Translations under genes and position numbers: made by a program | Source of the DNA: Saxidomus purpurata | Lineage: Eukaryota; Mollusca; Bivalvia; Venerida; Veneridae | NCBI GenBank assembly: GCA_022818135.1 | Contig: JAFMSR010000009.1 | Coordinates: 13,925,827 to 13,989,826, forward strand | Length of the DNA stretch: 64,000 nt | Direction of reading: 5' to 3' | The notes under the pieces: generated by a model | Seen by the model: the letters and a program-made list of their open reading frames with translations, nothing else | What the model was told of the DNA's origin: nothing | Database searches by the model: none | Shown here: piece after piece, positions 1 through 11,190 of the stretch | Position numbering within the stretch: position 1 is the first letter of the stretch | How the letters are laid out: each line of letters starts with the position of its first letter

Positions 1-410
1 AGTTATATCTGCATACAAACAGAAAGAAAATAAGACAACAGTCGCATGAAGAAAGAGAATTAGTTGAAATTATGTTTTTGACCACAGATCAACATCTCAA
101 CCTGAAAGTGTAAAAAAGTAATAAGAAAAAGGCTTCAAAATTAGGGTTACCCTAGAAATATCAACCACATGATTAAACTGTCGCTGTCAGCAACTTTTCT
201 TCCAATCTGAAGAAAGCTAAAATGGTATAGTTCACAACCCTGGTATAAAAAGTTATCAAAAATATTGCACTTAGAAATGACTGCATAATTTCAAAGGGTC
301 ACTGAAACAGGTCCTCCTACGATAAATACAGTCGATTAAGTGTCAGTTTGCAAATTATACACGGTGTCCATGGTGATGACACGTGCTGACTATTTTTAGC
401 GATTGACAAA

Positions 411-1380
411 AGATAATAATAATAATAATAGCTTTATTTACCGAAGTTTACACATTTAGACATATGAAAACATATATTCTAATTTTCAATATGGCCTTCA
501 AAGTAAAGAAACAAAAGAAAAAGCATTATACATAAAATAAATCACCTGGCAATGTTAACCCTTAATTAAAGAAAGACACATTTACATATAAGACAAACAT
601 TCTGTTAATAAATGCATTCATACATAAACATCCACTGACAGACACTCAAAGGACATGAATATAAATTAAACATAATTATAAATATGTTAAAGAAAATGTA
701 GATTAACTTATCATTCACTCAATAAATAATGCTTATAATTTCCTTTGAACGTTTTAAGTGTTTTCGAAGTACGTATATTTAAAGGAATGTCATTCCATAT
801 ATTTTTGCTATAATTTGTGAATGATGTTTCCATGAATTTAGTACGAGGTGTTATCTGTAAGACAAGATCCTTGTTTGATACTGATCTTAACTGGTATGTT
901 TTATTGTCAGAAAACGTTACAATATCTGCCAAATATGATGGGGCATTGTTATTCATAATTTTATATATCAGGACAGCACAGTGGTATTTGCATCGGTCTG
1001 AAAAACTCAGCCATTTTAATTCTTGGAATAGCTCTGCCGGTGGTGTTCGCATCGGTTTATTAAGTATTATTTTTGCAACTCGTTTCTGTAATATATTTAT
1101 CTTATTCACATAACTTCTTGTTCCTTTGCCCCAGACCGTACAACAGTAGTCAAATATGGGCAATATATATGCGTTAAAAAACATGACTTTCATTTCAGGT
1201 GTGAGGTAATATATTATGTTCTTTAACAGGGCAATTTTGTTATTCAGTTTTTTACAGACATTGTCAATTTGATTGTGCCAGGTTAGTTTATTGTCAACAT
1301 ATACTCCAAGTAACTTATGACAAGTAACTTTTTCTACAAACAAAATCATTTCAATTTCTTGTCCGTCTATAGAAGCCTAA
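411..1380 (-). mobile_element. 5'-truncated CR1-like non-LTR retrotransposon, RT C-terminal part and 3' UTR
   Basis: A minus-strand open frame (1349 down to 711, frame open to about 1376) encodes the region after the reverse transcriptase palm and the thumb. Visible blocks are HKLLGVYVDNKLTWH, the AYILPIFDYCCTVWG block and ELKWLSFSDRCKYH. These align by eye with the better preserved element at 45.8-49.8 kb (QKLLGLIVDRSLDW, SYILPVFDYCFNIWG). The 3' UTR runs to 411 and ends in an (AAT)n tract at about 411-430 next to GCTTTATTTA, as expected for an element ending in a short tandem repeat. The YADD palm, endonuclease and ORF1 are missing, so this is a dead 5'-truncated copy. The family is inferred from motif similarity only. 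Confidence 0.8.
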
Positions 1381-1877
1381 ATTGTTTAACAGATCGCCCC
1401 ATTGATGCAAAAAGGAGTCAATTCACATTTTATACTTCTTGAGAAAATTGAGCTTTCAAGTTCGGATGTAAATTATAAATCACACAATGGCCTAATAAAA
1501 TGACAGTTGCTACCGATATACAGTTGTATAAAGGGTATAATTTCCTATATAGATGCACTTTGAGATGATTAAAGGTTTTCTCAATTTTAAAATAGATGTC
1601 TCATTTTTTTATAAATCAATATTAACTTCTGACAGTGCTAAATGGCGACATCTGTCATTTGTTTACTTTTTGTGTACATTAACAGTAATTAATTATGGAA
1701 CAGTGTTTTAACAGCAAAAAGTTGTCAAGTATATTTGTCACAATTGGAATATAAATAATTAACGGTTATTTTGTGTTTTAATCTTTATAAAGTTATTACA
1801 ATTGCTATTCTTCACATGCATGTATTAACTGTAACAACTGTTTAAAACAAGTGATGCCTAGAGACATTTCAGTTTGT
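1381..1877. other. No recognisable feature
   Basis: AT-rich sequence without a long open frame, splice-consistent exon or obvious repeat. Confidence 0.5.
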
Positions 1878-2720
1878 TCAAGCAGATAGTTTTTTTTTCT
1901 TGTTTTCTAATTGAGTCTTGCTACATTTGCATCTAATGAACATGTCTTCTTCGTCTGTCTCATCATCAGCAGGTTGGCCTGGATTTCTGTCACAGATTGA
2001 ATTACTGATTGAAAGTGTTTCATAATAATGGTGAAACTCTTTGGGGATAATCCCTTTTAACACAAACTATTGAGATCATGTTTCTTCTGCAGAGAGATTG
2101 GTCGCTTACATTTGTAACAAAACCCAATATCATAATCTCGCTTAAGCCATCCAGGTTGGCGTCATTTCCTTCTCAATCATTTTGGCTGGATTCCAATCTC
2201 CACAAAGTAGTTTGGGTCAAACGTGTAGTTTAGAAAGAGTGATTTTGGATGATCATGTCTGGCCTGAATCCAATGTATTTGTAGTTAGTGGATTTTGGTT
2301 CCGTCAATTGAAGGAGTAATTCCTGACAAATGATTTAAAATCAATCACATGATTGCTCTTCAGTGGGACTACAATATATGGTTCGCAAGATATAAAATGG
2401 TTCACAACTGAGATGGTACAATAGCTTATGTATTCGTTTTATTCGTCTTTGTATAATTTCACATTTTCTTGATCTTGAGGTCAAGAGCAAGGTAATGCTG
2501 TTTTTACTATTTTCTAAAGTAATAAGACTCCATCCTGAAAAAATAATTGATGTGATTGTTGATGTACTTTCCTTGATCAAAACTCATCTTATATGCTGAT
2601 GTTGTGCTTCCCCTAATATCATTTCCTTTGAAAAACCCATGCCGCTTCCTCTCGATTTTGCAAGCAATAAATTTGTTACTGACATCAAATGTTTTCTTAA
2701 AAAATTTTCCGCACACTCTT
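1878..2720 (-). pseudogene. Decayed minus-strand coding fragments, family unknown
   Basis: Several short minus-strand frames read like protein but are broken by frameshifts. A piece at about 2185-2130 reads GDWNPAKMIEKEMTPTW. One at about 2145-2085 reads DYDIGFCYKCKRPISLQKKH with a CxxC pair. A stretch at 2063-1878 carries an acidic DDETDEED patch followed by a CxC motif. Another at 2716-2507 is lysine/arginine rich. Together with the OTU-like fragment just upstream (3082-3420) they may be parts of one decayed gene or transposon passenger on the minus strand. I cannot name the family, and the joins are not reconstructed. Confidence 0.3.
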
Positions 2721-3081
2721 TCTTAGTTTGCCCAATTTGTAAGAACTATTTAAGTGACTTTATTTTCTTGCCCTTTCCTTTCCTACTAGAGCTATTTTAT
2801 TGTTTTATTATCATTTCACAGATAAAGTGCCTTTGTCTCACGTATGAACCAAGGCTATAATAACATTCAAATATTTGTTTCCTCTCTTCGTTACTTCATT
2901 ACATTTGAATTGGTAGCATGAACAGTCATGCTGATGTACCATCTTACCTTACCTTCACATCGTGTTTGTTTTCTTATATTCCTTTTTCATTGTGTTTCAT
3001 TTCTCATGTTCTTTCGACTGCTTAATTTCTTCTGGGAAATTCTGTAGTCTGCTCGTTTGTGAGACTTGACACATCTGTTGT

Positions 3082-3420
3082 TTAAGCAGGTTTTTTTCTG
3101 GAGTTATGTGTCCTATTCTGGAAGATACTGCAGATTAATTTGATTGTGTTTTTGGTGTAGACACTAATGTGTTTTGTCTCTCTTTTGGCATCACCGTAAT
3201 GCTCTTCATTTCGCATTGCCAAATATGCAATACTTATCACTTCTTCTGGTGATCTTGTTGCACCTGATGGTCGAATTTCATACACAAGTGTATTCATTGC
3301 ACTAGAGAAAACTCTGATAACAATATTGTATTTATCTGCAACTGCTAAGGGTAGGCAGTCTGCCACAGTATTATCCCATCTTTTATTTCTTTAAAGGCTG
3401 TCAAATTCCCGAACAAAGTC
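3082..3420 (-). pseudogene. OTU-like cysteine protease fragment
   Basis: The minus-strand frame contains RWDNTVADCLPLAVADKYN, then a hydrophobic strand, VYEIRP, and ISIAYLAMRNEEHYG. This order (tryptophan-containing block, D-x-LPLA helix, beta strand with S-S, and an EHY block holding the OTU catalytic His) resembles the C-terminal half of OTU-domain deubiquitinase-like proteins, which often occur inside animal transposable elements. The part with the catalytic Asp/Cys signature is not visible upstream, where the frame breaks, so this is a fragment and probably non-functional. The family assignment is by motif memory, not by a search. Confidence 0.4.
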
Positions 3421-3553
3421 ATCTGTGCAAGAGAAAAACGATGCAAAATTTTCTGTCTTTTCTAGCATGTATTGACATACTTCAGTTAGTTGTCCTCTAT
3501 TAAGTTAGTTCAGATCATGCCCTATGGGTCAAAATTGACAACGTCCGCGCTGA

Positions 3554-3567
3554 GGGGGGGGGGGGGG
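3554..3567. repeat. G homopolymer (14 G)
   Basis: Uninterrupted run of G in an otherwise AT-rich area. It is likely to be length-variable and error-prone in sequencing. Confidence 0.9.
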
Positions 3568-3619
3568 CGTCACTTGTCTGTATATAGAGTTAAAGGAGAA
3601 ACCTAGCTATCAATGAGTT

Positions 3620-3782
3620 CCCATAGCAACCACTGACTTACAAAGCAACCTCTGACTTCCTTAGCAACCAGTGACTTTCTAATAAACCACTTACTTCCCT
3701 GAGCAGCCAGTGACTTCCTCTTGGAACAATTGACTTCCTTAGCAACCAGTGACTTCCAATAGAAACCAGTGACTCCCTTAGG
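3620..3782. repeat. Short minisatellite, about 21-22 bp unit
   Basis: About seven imperfect copies of a unit like GCAACCAGTGACTTCCTTA. The minus-strand frame that crosses it is only the repeat read as protein (VAKEV-type repeats) and is not a gene. Confidence 0.75.
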
Positions 3783-3799
3783 TATATGCACTGGTACTA

Positions 3800-5260
3800 A
3801 GGTGAGCGATATAGAGCCATTGTGGCCCTCTTGTTCATTGAATATTCATGAAACTTAGTCAGAATGATTATCTTGATGCATGAGTATGGATCATCTTGGG
3901 TCAAACACTAGGTCTTTGGGTCAAATCATTAAAAACATTGTGTACGCAATATATGTGGCGTTTTTCGTTGTACCTTCATGATACTTGGTCAGTATGATTG
4001 TCCTGATGAAATTAAGGTGGAGTTTGAAATAGGGGTTATATGAATTAAAAAATTAGGTCACCCAGTTAAAAATTAAAAACTTGTGTATGCCTTACAGGTG
4101 ATATTTACAACCCAATCATCATGTAAAGTGGTCAAGAGGTTTGTCCTGACAAGGTCAAATGTTTGTGTTAATGATATAATGGCCCCGTTCTTTCGATTAA
4201 TTGATAAACCTTTGCATTTTGCTCATCTTATAACTGAGTAACCGAAGTTTTACTGAATATGGTAGATAATTTGAGAATGTGACATATCTTTGCCCGATTA
4301 TTTTGGGTTCTCTTGTAGTCAGTGTTACTTAGATCAAGCCTAGTCTTATTATATCACCACTTACTATGTAAGTGGGGCTATGATAGTAATGAAGTGGGTG
4401 CTATATAGGATTTACGGGCGAGGTCTCGTCCCTCCATCTTTTTCGTCCGGTCCATAGCAACTAAATGCATTGTAGGTTGTTCTTAAATTTACTCATAAAT
4501 GTTCATCAAAACTAGATAATGTGTTGTGTTAATGACTCAGACTTTTACATCAAAGGTCAAGGTCAACATTGAAGGCCAAGCCAAATATGTTTCCGTTCCA
4601 TAACATATAAAATGCCTGAAGGATTTTCTGTATACTAAACACAAATGTTCCCAATGACCAGACGATGGGTTGCGTTTATGAGTTTGACTTCTACTTCTAA
4701 GGTCAAAGTTACAATTGAATCACTAATCTGCATTTGATACTTATCATTTACCTATTATCTGTCATATTTACACTACTAGAAGTGAACAAATCCCAACGAA
4801 GTGGTAAGTAGGGGTCTAAATCACATTCAGTGATAGTTCTAGTTTTTTTTCATCTCACTCTGTTGATTTAAGCCAGTGCTGAAACTTGTTTCTCAATACC
4901 GTATGTACATGATAAAAAGCCATGCTCGCATGTGTACCTACACTTGGAAATCATTTTTGATTTTTCTGTATTACTGAACACTGACATGAGGGAATGCAAT
5001 ATTCAGACTTTTTCAACCAAGCAGATCAAGGTATTATTTTGATAAAGGTCGGAAGAAGAGTCGTAGGAAATTTTGGACAGCAACAATCCTTTGCCTTTCT
5101 GATATTAATCAGACACGAGTCCCTTCTCACCCTGAAACAGTCTGCTCACAAAAAGCTGGTTTTAGGAGTAAAGAAAATCAACTTTAATACTTTGGATTCA
5201 CAGACAGAATTTTATTGAACTCTGATGAGTGAAAAAAGGTTCCCAAAATTGGCAGATAGT
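3800..5260. repeat. Dispersed-repeat relics without genes
   Basis: Phrases such as AAGGTCAAGGTCAACATTGA, GGGTCAAACACTAGGTC and TTGTCCTGAC recur in degenerate form. This is the texture of old interspersed elements seen elsewhere in the window (for example at 42.8 kb, 50.0 kb and 62.9 kb). No splice-consistent coding exon is visible. The 74-codon plus-strand frame at 4994-5218 has no recognisable motif. Confidence 0.4.
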
Positions 5261-5265
5261 TGGGG

Positions 5266-7020
5266 ATATGAACTGATGTATTATCATATAAAGACAAAAT
5301 GCTTTCATATAAGACAAATTTTGAATTATTTTCTACACGGTTGAAATTATTGAAAGATATAAGATGCGCAACGTGACAAAAGGGCCCTTATGGGTCAAAT
5401 ATGTCATATCTTTTGAAGTAAATATGCTACAGTTTTAATCGATGTATCAAATTAAAGAGCACGTTTATGAATACCATCGAACTTTTTATGTCAGGCTTCC
5501 TCATGAATATTAATAAGGTGATAAGACACGTGCAAAAAAATCAAATCTGTTAAGGTTACTTATAATTATAATGAACCCGCTGTATTTTAAAACCAGACAC
5601 ATTCAGCTTTCAAACGGTGTCTTTTTACCCAAAATATCGTAATTTTAGGCTAAAATACCAGCATTCAAAATTGAGCTCATTTGCATAATTTATGCATAAT
5701 TATGATAATTAGCAAAATCTTTAATTAACGGTTATCCGCCACAGATCGACCGATTTCCATAAGCCATACATTTTTGTAAATCTCAGAGTCTTTTCTCTTA
5801 CATACACATTGTTTCAAGCTTTCAATAGTTTTTATGAAAAAGTTCGAATTTTATCACGAGCCATTTCCGTCAATAAATATTCATGAATATTTTTGTCGTT
5901 AAAATTTTGATGGAATTCCAGTATATGCGCTTTAAGATGGTACCAGCATCAAACGTGTATCTCTGATAGTTACACATTATTTACATTTAAGGGCCCTTTT
6001 GTCATGTTGCTAATCATTATTATTAACGGATCCTTATATTGCGTTTCGATATCATATCAAGACAAAATGCCCCCATATAAGACACATTTGGACTTATAAT
6101 CTATGCGGTTCGAATCATATAAAGACATAACAGTTCCATATTTCCATAGTGTATTTCGATATCATAAATTATAAAGACAAAATATTTCCATTTAAGACAA
6201 ATTTGGAATTATAATCTATCCGGCTGGTTTCATATAAAGACACAACGGTTCCATATATTGTGATTCGGTATCATATAAAGACAAAATGCTTCCATAGAAG
6301 ACACATTTGGAATTATAATTTATACGGTTGGCTTCATATTAAGACATAACGGTTCCATATATTGTATTTCGATATCAAAATTTATAAAGACAAAAATGCT
6401 TCCATTTAAGACAAATTTGGAATTATAATCTATCCGGCTGGTTTCATATAAAGACATAACGGTTCAATATTTTGTGTTTCGCTACATATAAAGACAAAAT
6501 GATTCCATAGAAGACACATTTGGAATTATAATTTATATGGTTGGCTTCATATTAAGACATAACGGTTCCATATAGTGTATTTCGATATCAAAATTTATAA
6601 AGACAAAATGCTTCCATTTAAGACAAATATGGAATCATAATCTTTCCGGCTGGTTTCATATAAAGACATAACGGTTCCATATATTGTGTTTCGGTATCAT
6701 ATGAAGACAAAATGCTTCCATAGAAGACACATTTGGAATTATAATTTATACGGTTGGCTTCATATTAAGCCATAACGGTTCCATATAGTGTATTTCGATA
6801 TCAAATAAGACGAATTTGGAATTATAATCTATACGTTTGAAATCATATAAAGACAAAACCGTTTCATATATTGTATTTCGATGCCATATAAAGACAAAAT
6901 GCTTTCATATAAGACAACTTTGGAATTATAATCTATACGTGTGAAATCATATAAAGACATAACGGTTCCATATATTGTATTTCAATATCATAAAAAGACA
7001 AAGTGTTCATATAAGACAGT
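5266..7020. repeat. Tandem array of alternating 109/104-bp monomers (213-bp dimer)
   Basis: Repeated units carry CATATAAAGACAAAATGCTTCC, AAGACACATTTGGAATTATA and GGTTCCATATATTGT. Successive GACAAAAT anchors fall at 6280, 6389, 6493, 6602 and 6706, giving spacings of 109, 104, 109 and 104. The dimer therefore repeats at 213 bp. Less regular units flank this core, including one left of the insertion at 5368-6010. Confidence 0.85.
5368..6010. mobile_element. 643-bp non-autonomous inverted-repeat element inside the array
   Basis: Left end GCAACGTGACAAAAGGGCCC (inverted repeat 5368-5390). The right end at 5988-6010 is its reverse complement with one mismatch in 23. The interior has no coding sequence. 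Array sequence continues on both sides, so the element inserted into a pre-existing array. A target-site duplication could not be fixed with confidence. Confidence 0.75.
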
Positions 7021-10000
7021 CATGGCTTTCCATACAGATTATCTATGGAGTGTTCATTATAAGAGCAATTAGTGAATACACCCATTCTCTGGTGATATTG
7101 TAATCTGATGCACAGCTTTGTTTATCATTGCAATTTGGCCATCTCCATTGTTTCATATTAAAACTCCTCCGGTATTAAGTGTTTCATGTTGTTTTTTTTT
7201 TGTTTTTGTTTTTTTTTTAAATCATTATCAATTTCTGTATGCATTTTATAACTAAAGCATGCATTTTTATCTTCTTTGCATCAGCATTTGAAAAACAGTC
7301 CTGCTAGGATCAGTGTCATACGCCATATGACTCCATAGCATATGACTCCTTTTTGCGTGATAAGTATAGCACAAGACTCCTCTTTGCATAAATAAATTGC
7401 TCGAAATACACATGGCTCAATTTAGCACTGATCATTATCCATATAATTTTTTTTAGATATACCTTAGATATTTTTTGGGTTGCTAGATATAGCCAAAAAC
7501 AACACAAAACAATAAAAAGGGTAAATTAAGGCCAAAATGTCACATGGCTCCTTTTTGCATCAAGGAAGTGAAATATTCTTATTAAAGACAATTATAATGC
7601 ACCTGTTTTAATGTATTTTGATTACATCTTTTGTGATGGAAAGTGCTAATTCGTGTCACTGCAATTATAAAGAATCTTTATTATACTGTATAAGTATGTG
7701 TCTACTCAAACTTCGATTTTTTACGTAGTTTGATAATATGTAATTACATAGTCTACTTTTATATATACTTCTTAGCTAGTCACCACACCGAAACCTAAAT
7801 GTAGAACATTCCTTACAGAGTTACCTCCCGTAATAACGTGTAACTAGAAGACATATTTTTGGATCGATTGGATTTTCAATCGGTCCAATGTTAACAGGGT
7901 ATAACGAGGGGTCAAAGCAAAACTAATCTAAGAGTATATGAAAATAGAAGCAGATGGGATAGTTTCGTGTAAGCTTCCTTACGGCCAAACGCTTTACATG
8001 CATAAAAGTAGTTCCATATTTTCAGTTGTTTCGAAATAAACTGTCTTCTGTTTCAATAATTATATAATAACAGATATGAATAATATCAAAACATTTCAGA
8101 ATAGCATAATATTAAATTGTTGTTTTTCTTATAAATTGTAACTAAAAATCAACGAGGTATCTGTTTTGTGTAGAACTATTTTCCTACGCGGTTTTTATCA
8201 GAACAGTTTTCTAGTCAGACCGGAGGCACTAATTTAGTGTATCCGCGAGAGCGCGTTTTCTGCGTTTTTGTCGCACTTTTGTCAATGACGCAACAGAAAT
8301 AGCAAAGAGCGTCTTCTATGAGGCAATTAAAATGTGTATGATCAAATTACTACAAAAACAACATTTCAAAATCTCTCAAACGCTTCGAAATGCAAGAAAA
8401 GTTGTTTACAAAATACGCTTCCGGTATGGGATATGTCTAATTTTGACCCTATTCCGTCGTCGTTGTCGTCTGATTTCTGACTTAAAAAGATATAAAACTT
8501 AAGTTCTCGGGTTACAATACGCCCGCACATATACATTCTAATGGTAATCTGTTGGCGACAAATTGATCAAAAACGTTTCAGTTAATAAAGTACATACAAT
8601 GACCGAATATCCGGACATTCGTTCGGAAGGCTGACCGAACATCCGAATACCAATTTGGGTATTCGTTTACATACGTACTTGAAATAATACAATGGTGTGT
8701 CATGTACCATAATCAGGTGGATACATCCAGTGTAAAGGTCGCACTTTGGGCTAAAAAACCACTAAGATGGGGCTATAGATATTTAGTTCCCATACAATCA
8801 TCAATAAAATAATGAATTTTGACTTGCCAATGTTTTACAGTCCTTTTATTGCTTTTGCTTTACAATAATCCAAACGTGATGTAACGAGAGAGTTAACAAG
8901 ATATTTGATTGCGTTCATGGTTAGGTATTGTCTGATGTGACCTATTTGCCGTAACTGTGCATATGTTTTTCTACATATACTGTTCACATGTTTTTTTCAT
9001 CTTCATCATCATAAGCCCTTATTTTGTGTCCGTTCTATTACTTCTGCATGCATGTTTCAAAACATTGACATGCCTTTTGAAATCTGAATTTAGCCGTTGT
9101 CCTCTATGCTCATGTGTCTTTGCAAATATGCTTATTTTTACTTCCATGTTTATGTTTAATTCATAAAGAGAGATTGTAAATAAACCTTGAATCTTTGTTA
9201 TCGTCTGCTATTCAGTAACGTCACCAGACGGTACTTTTTAGCAAGTTCATTGAAACGTTAACCGTAGTATTCAACATCACAAGTGTTGTTTCTCACGTTG
9301 AAGGGGTAGGGTCGAGTAGGGGTTGGTACCTATAAGAGGAAAAATACGCGCGTAAATGATAACTGATAAACAACACCGATCCTTTGCTGTACTGTAGTAG
9401 ACACACTCATACAAATAAACATATCAACGATTCCTAAATGAGGGAGAATTTTATTTTAAAGAGATTGATGATGCCGAACAACGTCGACTATTTCGTTAAA
9501 CACGGTCAAGATTTCGAAAATGTTGAAAGTAACAGTGATAACAATGATCAAACCATCATGTCATGATGAGCATTATACATGATTATGCAAAGAACATAAT
9601 TATGCAAAGAACGAGCTATCAAACAATTTAAATTGATTCTTTCTCCTCAATTTCCATTTTTTCTCCACTGTTCGTCGTTATATTATGTAATCTTTTGTCA
9701 CCATGTGCTTAATTAATACTTTTTGGTGGAACGCACGTTGCCTGCGTTCGAGACGCATGATGTGTGTGCATAATTTTTCATAAATCTTATTAAAGTTACA
9801 TTTCAAAGATAAACTAACATGTTTCTCTATTGCTCTGACCATCACAGATCCCCTGATTATCACCGCTTGCATCGATATTACCTTCTGCCCTGCGCAAATA
9901 GCGTGTTCTCAAATTCTCCAAACGTTTTAACTGGCCTTCTCGTCTGCGCTCCATTGTCGTCTGCTTCCGGTACAACGGCGCATACATCTTACCCAGACGC

Positions 10001-10990
10001 TTTAATATAATTATATGTAAATTATGGGTATCACTATCTGTTTTTATTCGTTCCATACTAGTAATGATTATTCTACATTTGTGTATCAAAAGATGGCTGT
10101 TTCAACATGCTTCTTTGTCTAAGTGGCCCTTACGATTCATGTATGGCGCCAAAATGCGCTCATTGACGTCAGGCGACGTTATCATTATTCTTGATGTCCG
10201 AATTTTACTTTATTGCAATTTTATAAAAAATAATGCGCGTAGACCCCTCTTTTTATTTATTACGTTATTTGATAGTATCTACGCTTATTCCCGGTGTGAG
10301 TCATTAGTTGGTTGAATACGGGTTTTACACAGACTTATCGTTCTTGCGTACTCTTCAGCGTTAAAGAGCACAAACGGTTATCGATTGAGGGGGCAGTTTC
10401 GGTCCGATAACGGAAGCGTTTAATACTTTTTTCGTGTCATGAATGAATAATCCTATAATTATCGTGTATTTTGCTAAATTATTAACTTATTTCTACTACA
10501 AATTATATCCTTACTTAAATAAGTATATTTTTGTAACTTTAGTTGTAGAAAGTGATTAAATTATAATGGAGGAAAGAAAAGAATCGCCGGCGAAGGCGTC
10601 GTCAGACTACAATTCCATGAATGTGCATGACTAATTACAGAAATTAATTAAATACTACTTTCAGCATTTCAACAAAATATCAAAAAAGTATATCTTATTA
10701 AGTTTAGTAAATTCGTAAGCCTACTTGTATTTAAATTAAAAAATGGTGGTGTGGGAGTTCTCTTTTTTCAAACAGAAACACTTCTACAGCGCGTTTTGTT
10801 AACTGTAAATTACTTTATTATTTAAACAAAACAATTAAGAATTTATCAAGTAAATTTCAATAAAACATTTGATAAATGTCAAAGTGAGTTTGAAAACGGA
10901 ATCAAATAATGATAAATAGAAATGGCAAGTACAGCGTGAGTTTTTTTCCCGTAACTCGTCAATTTCTACGGGCACGGATCCTTACTACGG
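7021..10990. other. Noncoding, AT-rich, no supported gene
   Basis: Contains poly-T tracts near 7190-7220 and two copies of the phrase CATGGCTCCTTTTTGCAT-like (7320-7560). A dispersed repeat at about 8650-8790 is also found at 51.5 kb (GGTGGATACATCCAG). Short frames on both strands lack motifs and splice context. Confidence 0.45.
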
Positions 10991-10994
10991 CTTA

Positions 10995-10995
<1 letters not shown>

Positions 10996-11039
<44 letters not shown>

Positions 11040-11130
11040 TCTTTATTTATAGAAGGTAAACACATCAAGTAAACGTACAAAACATTTGACTTATTTACAA
11101 TGTGGCCTTCTGAAAAGAATTAACATTTAT
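10996..11130 (-). mobile_element. CR1-like retrotransposon 3' end with (AAT)n tail
   Basis: A long (TAA)n tract at 10996-11036 is followed by AAATCTTTATTTATAGAAGG and, at about 11099, ACAATGTGGCCTTCTGAAAA. The same order (trinucleotide tract, CTTTATTTA, ACATTT, ATATGGCCTTC) is seen in the minus-strand element at 411-500 and, inverted, at the 3' end of the element finishing near 49.85 kb. This is a short 3' UTR fragment only. Confidence 0.65.
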
Positions 11131-11136
11131 ACAATA

Positions 11137-11190
11137 AACGATTGAATGATTGAATGAATGAATGAATGAATGAATGAATAAATGAACGAA
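11137..11190. repeat. (AATG)n tetranucleotide repeat
   Basis: Runs of GAATGAATGAATGAATGAAT. A weaker second patch lies at 11226-11245. Confidence 0.9.

Noticed and set aside
10566..10634. Short frame MEERKESPAKASSDYNSM with CpG-rich codons
   Set aside because: Only 22 codons, without a good splice donor or downstream exon.
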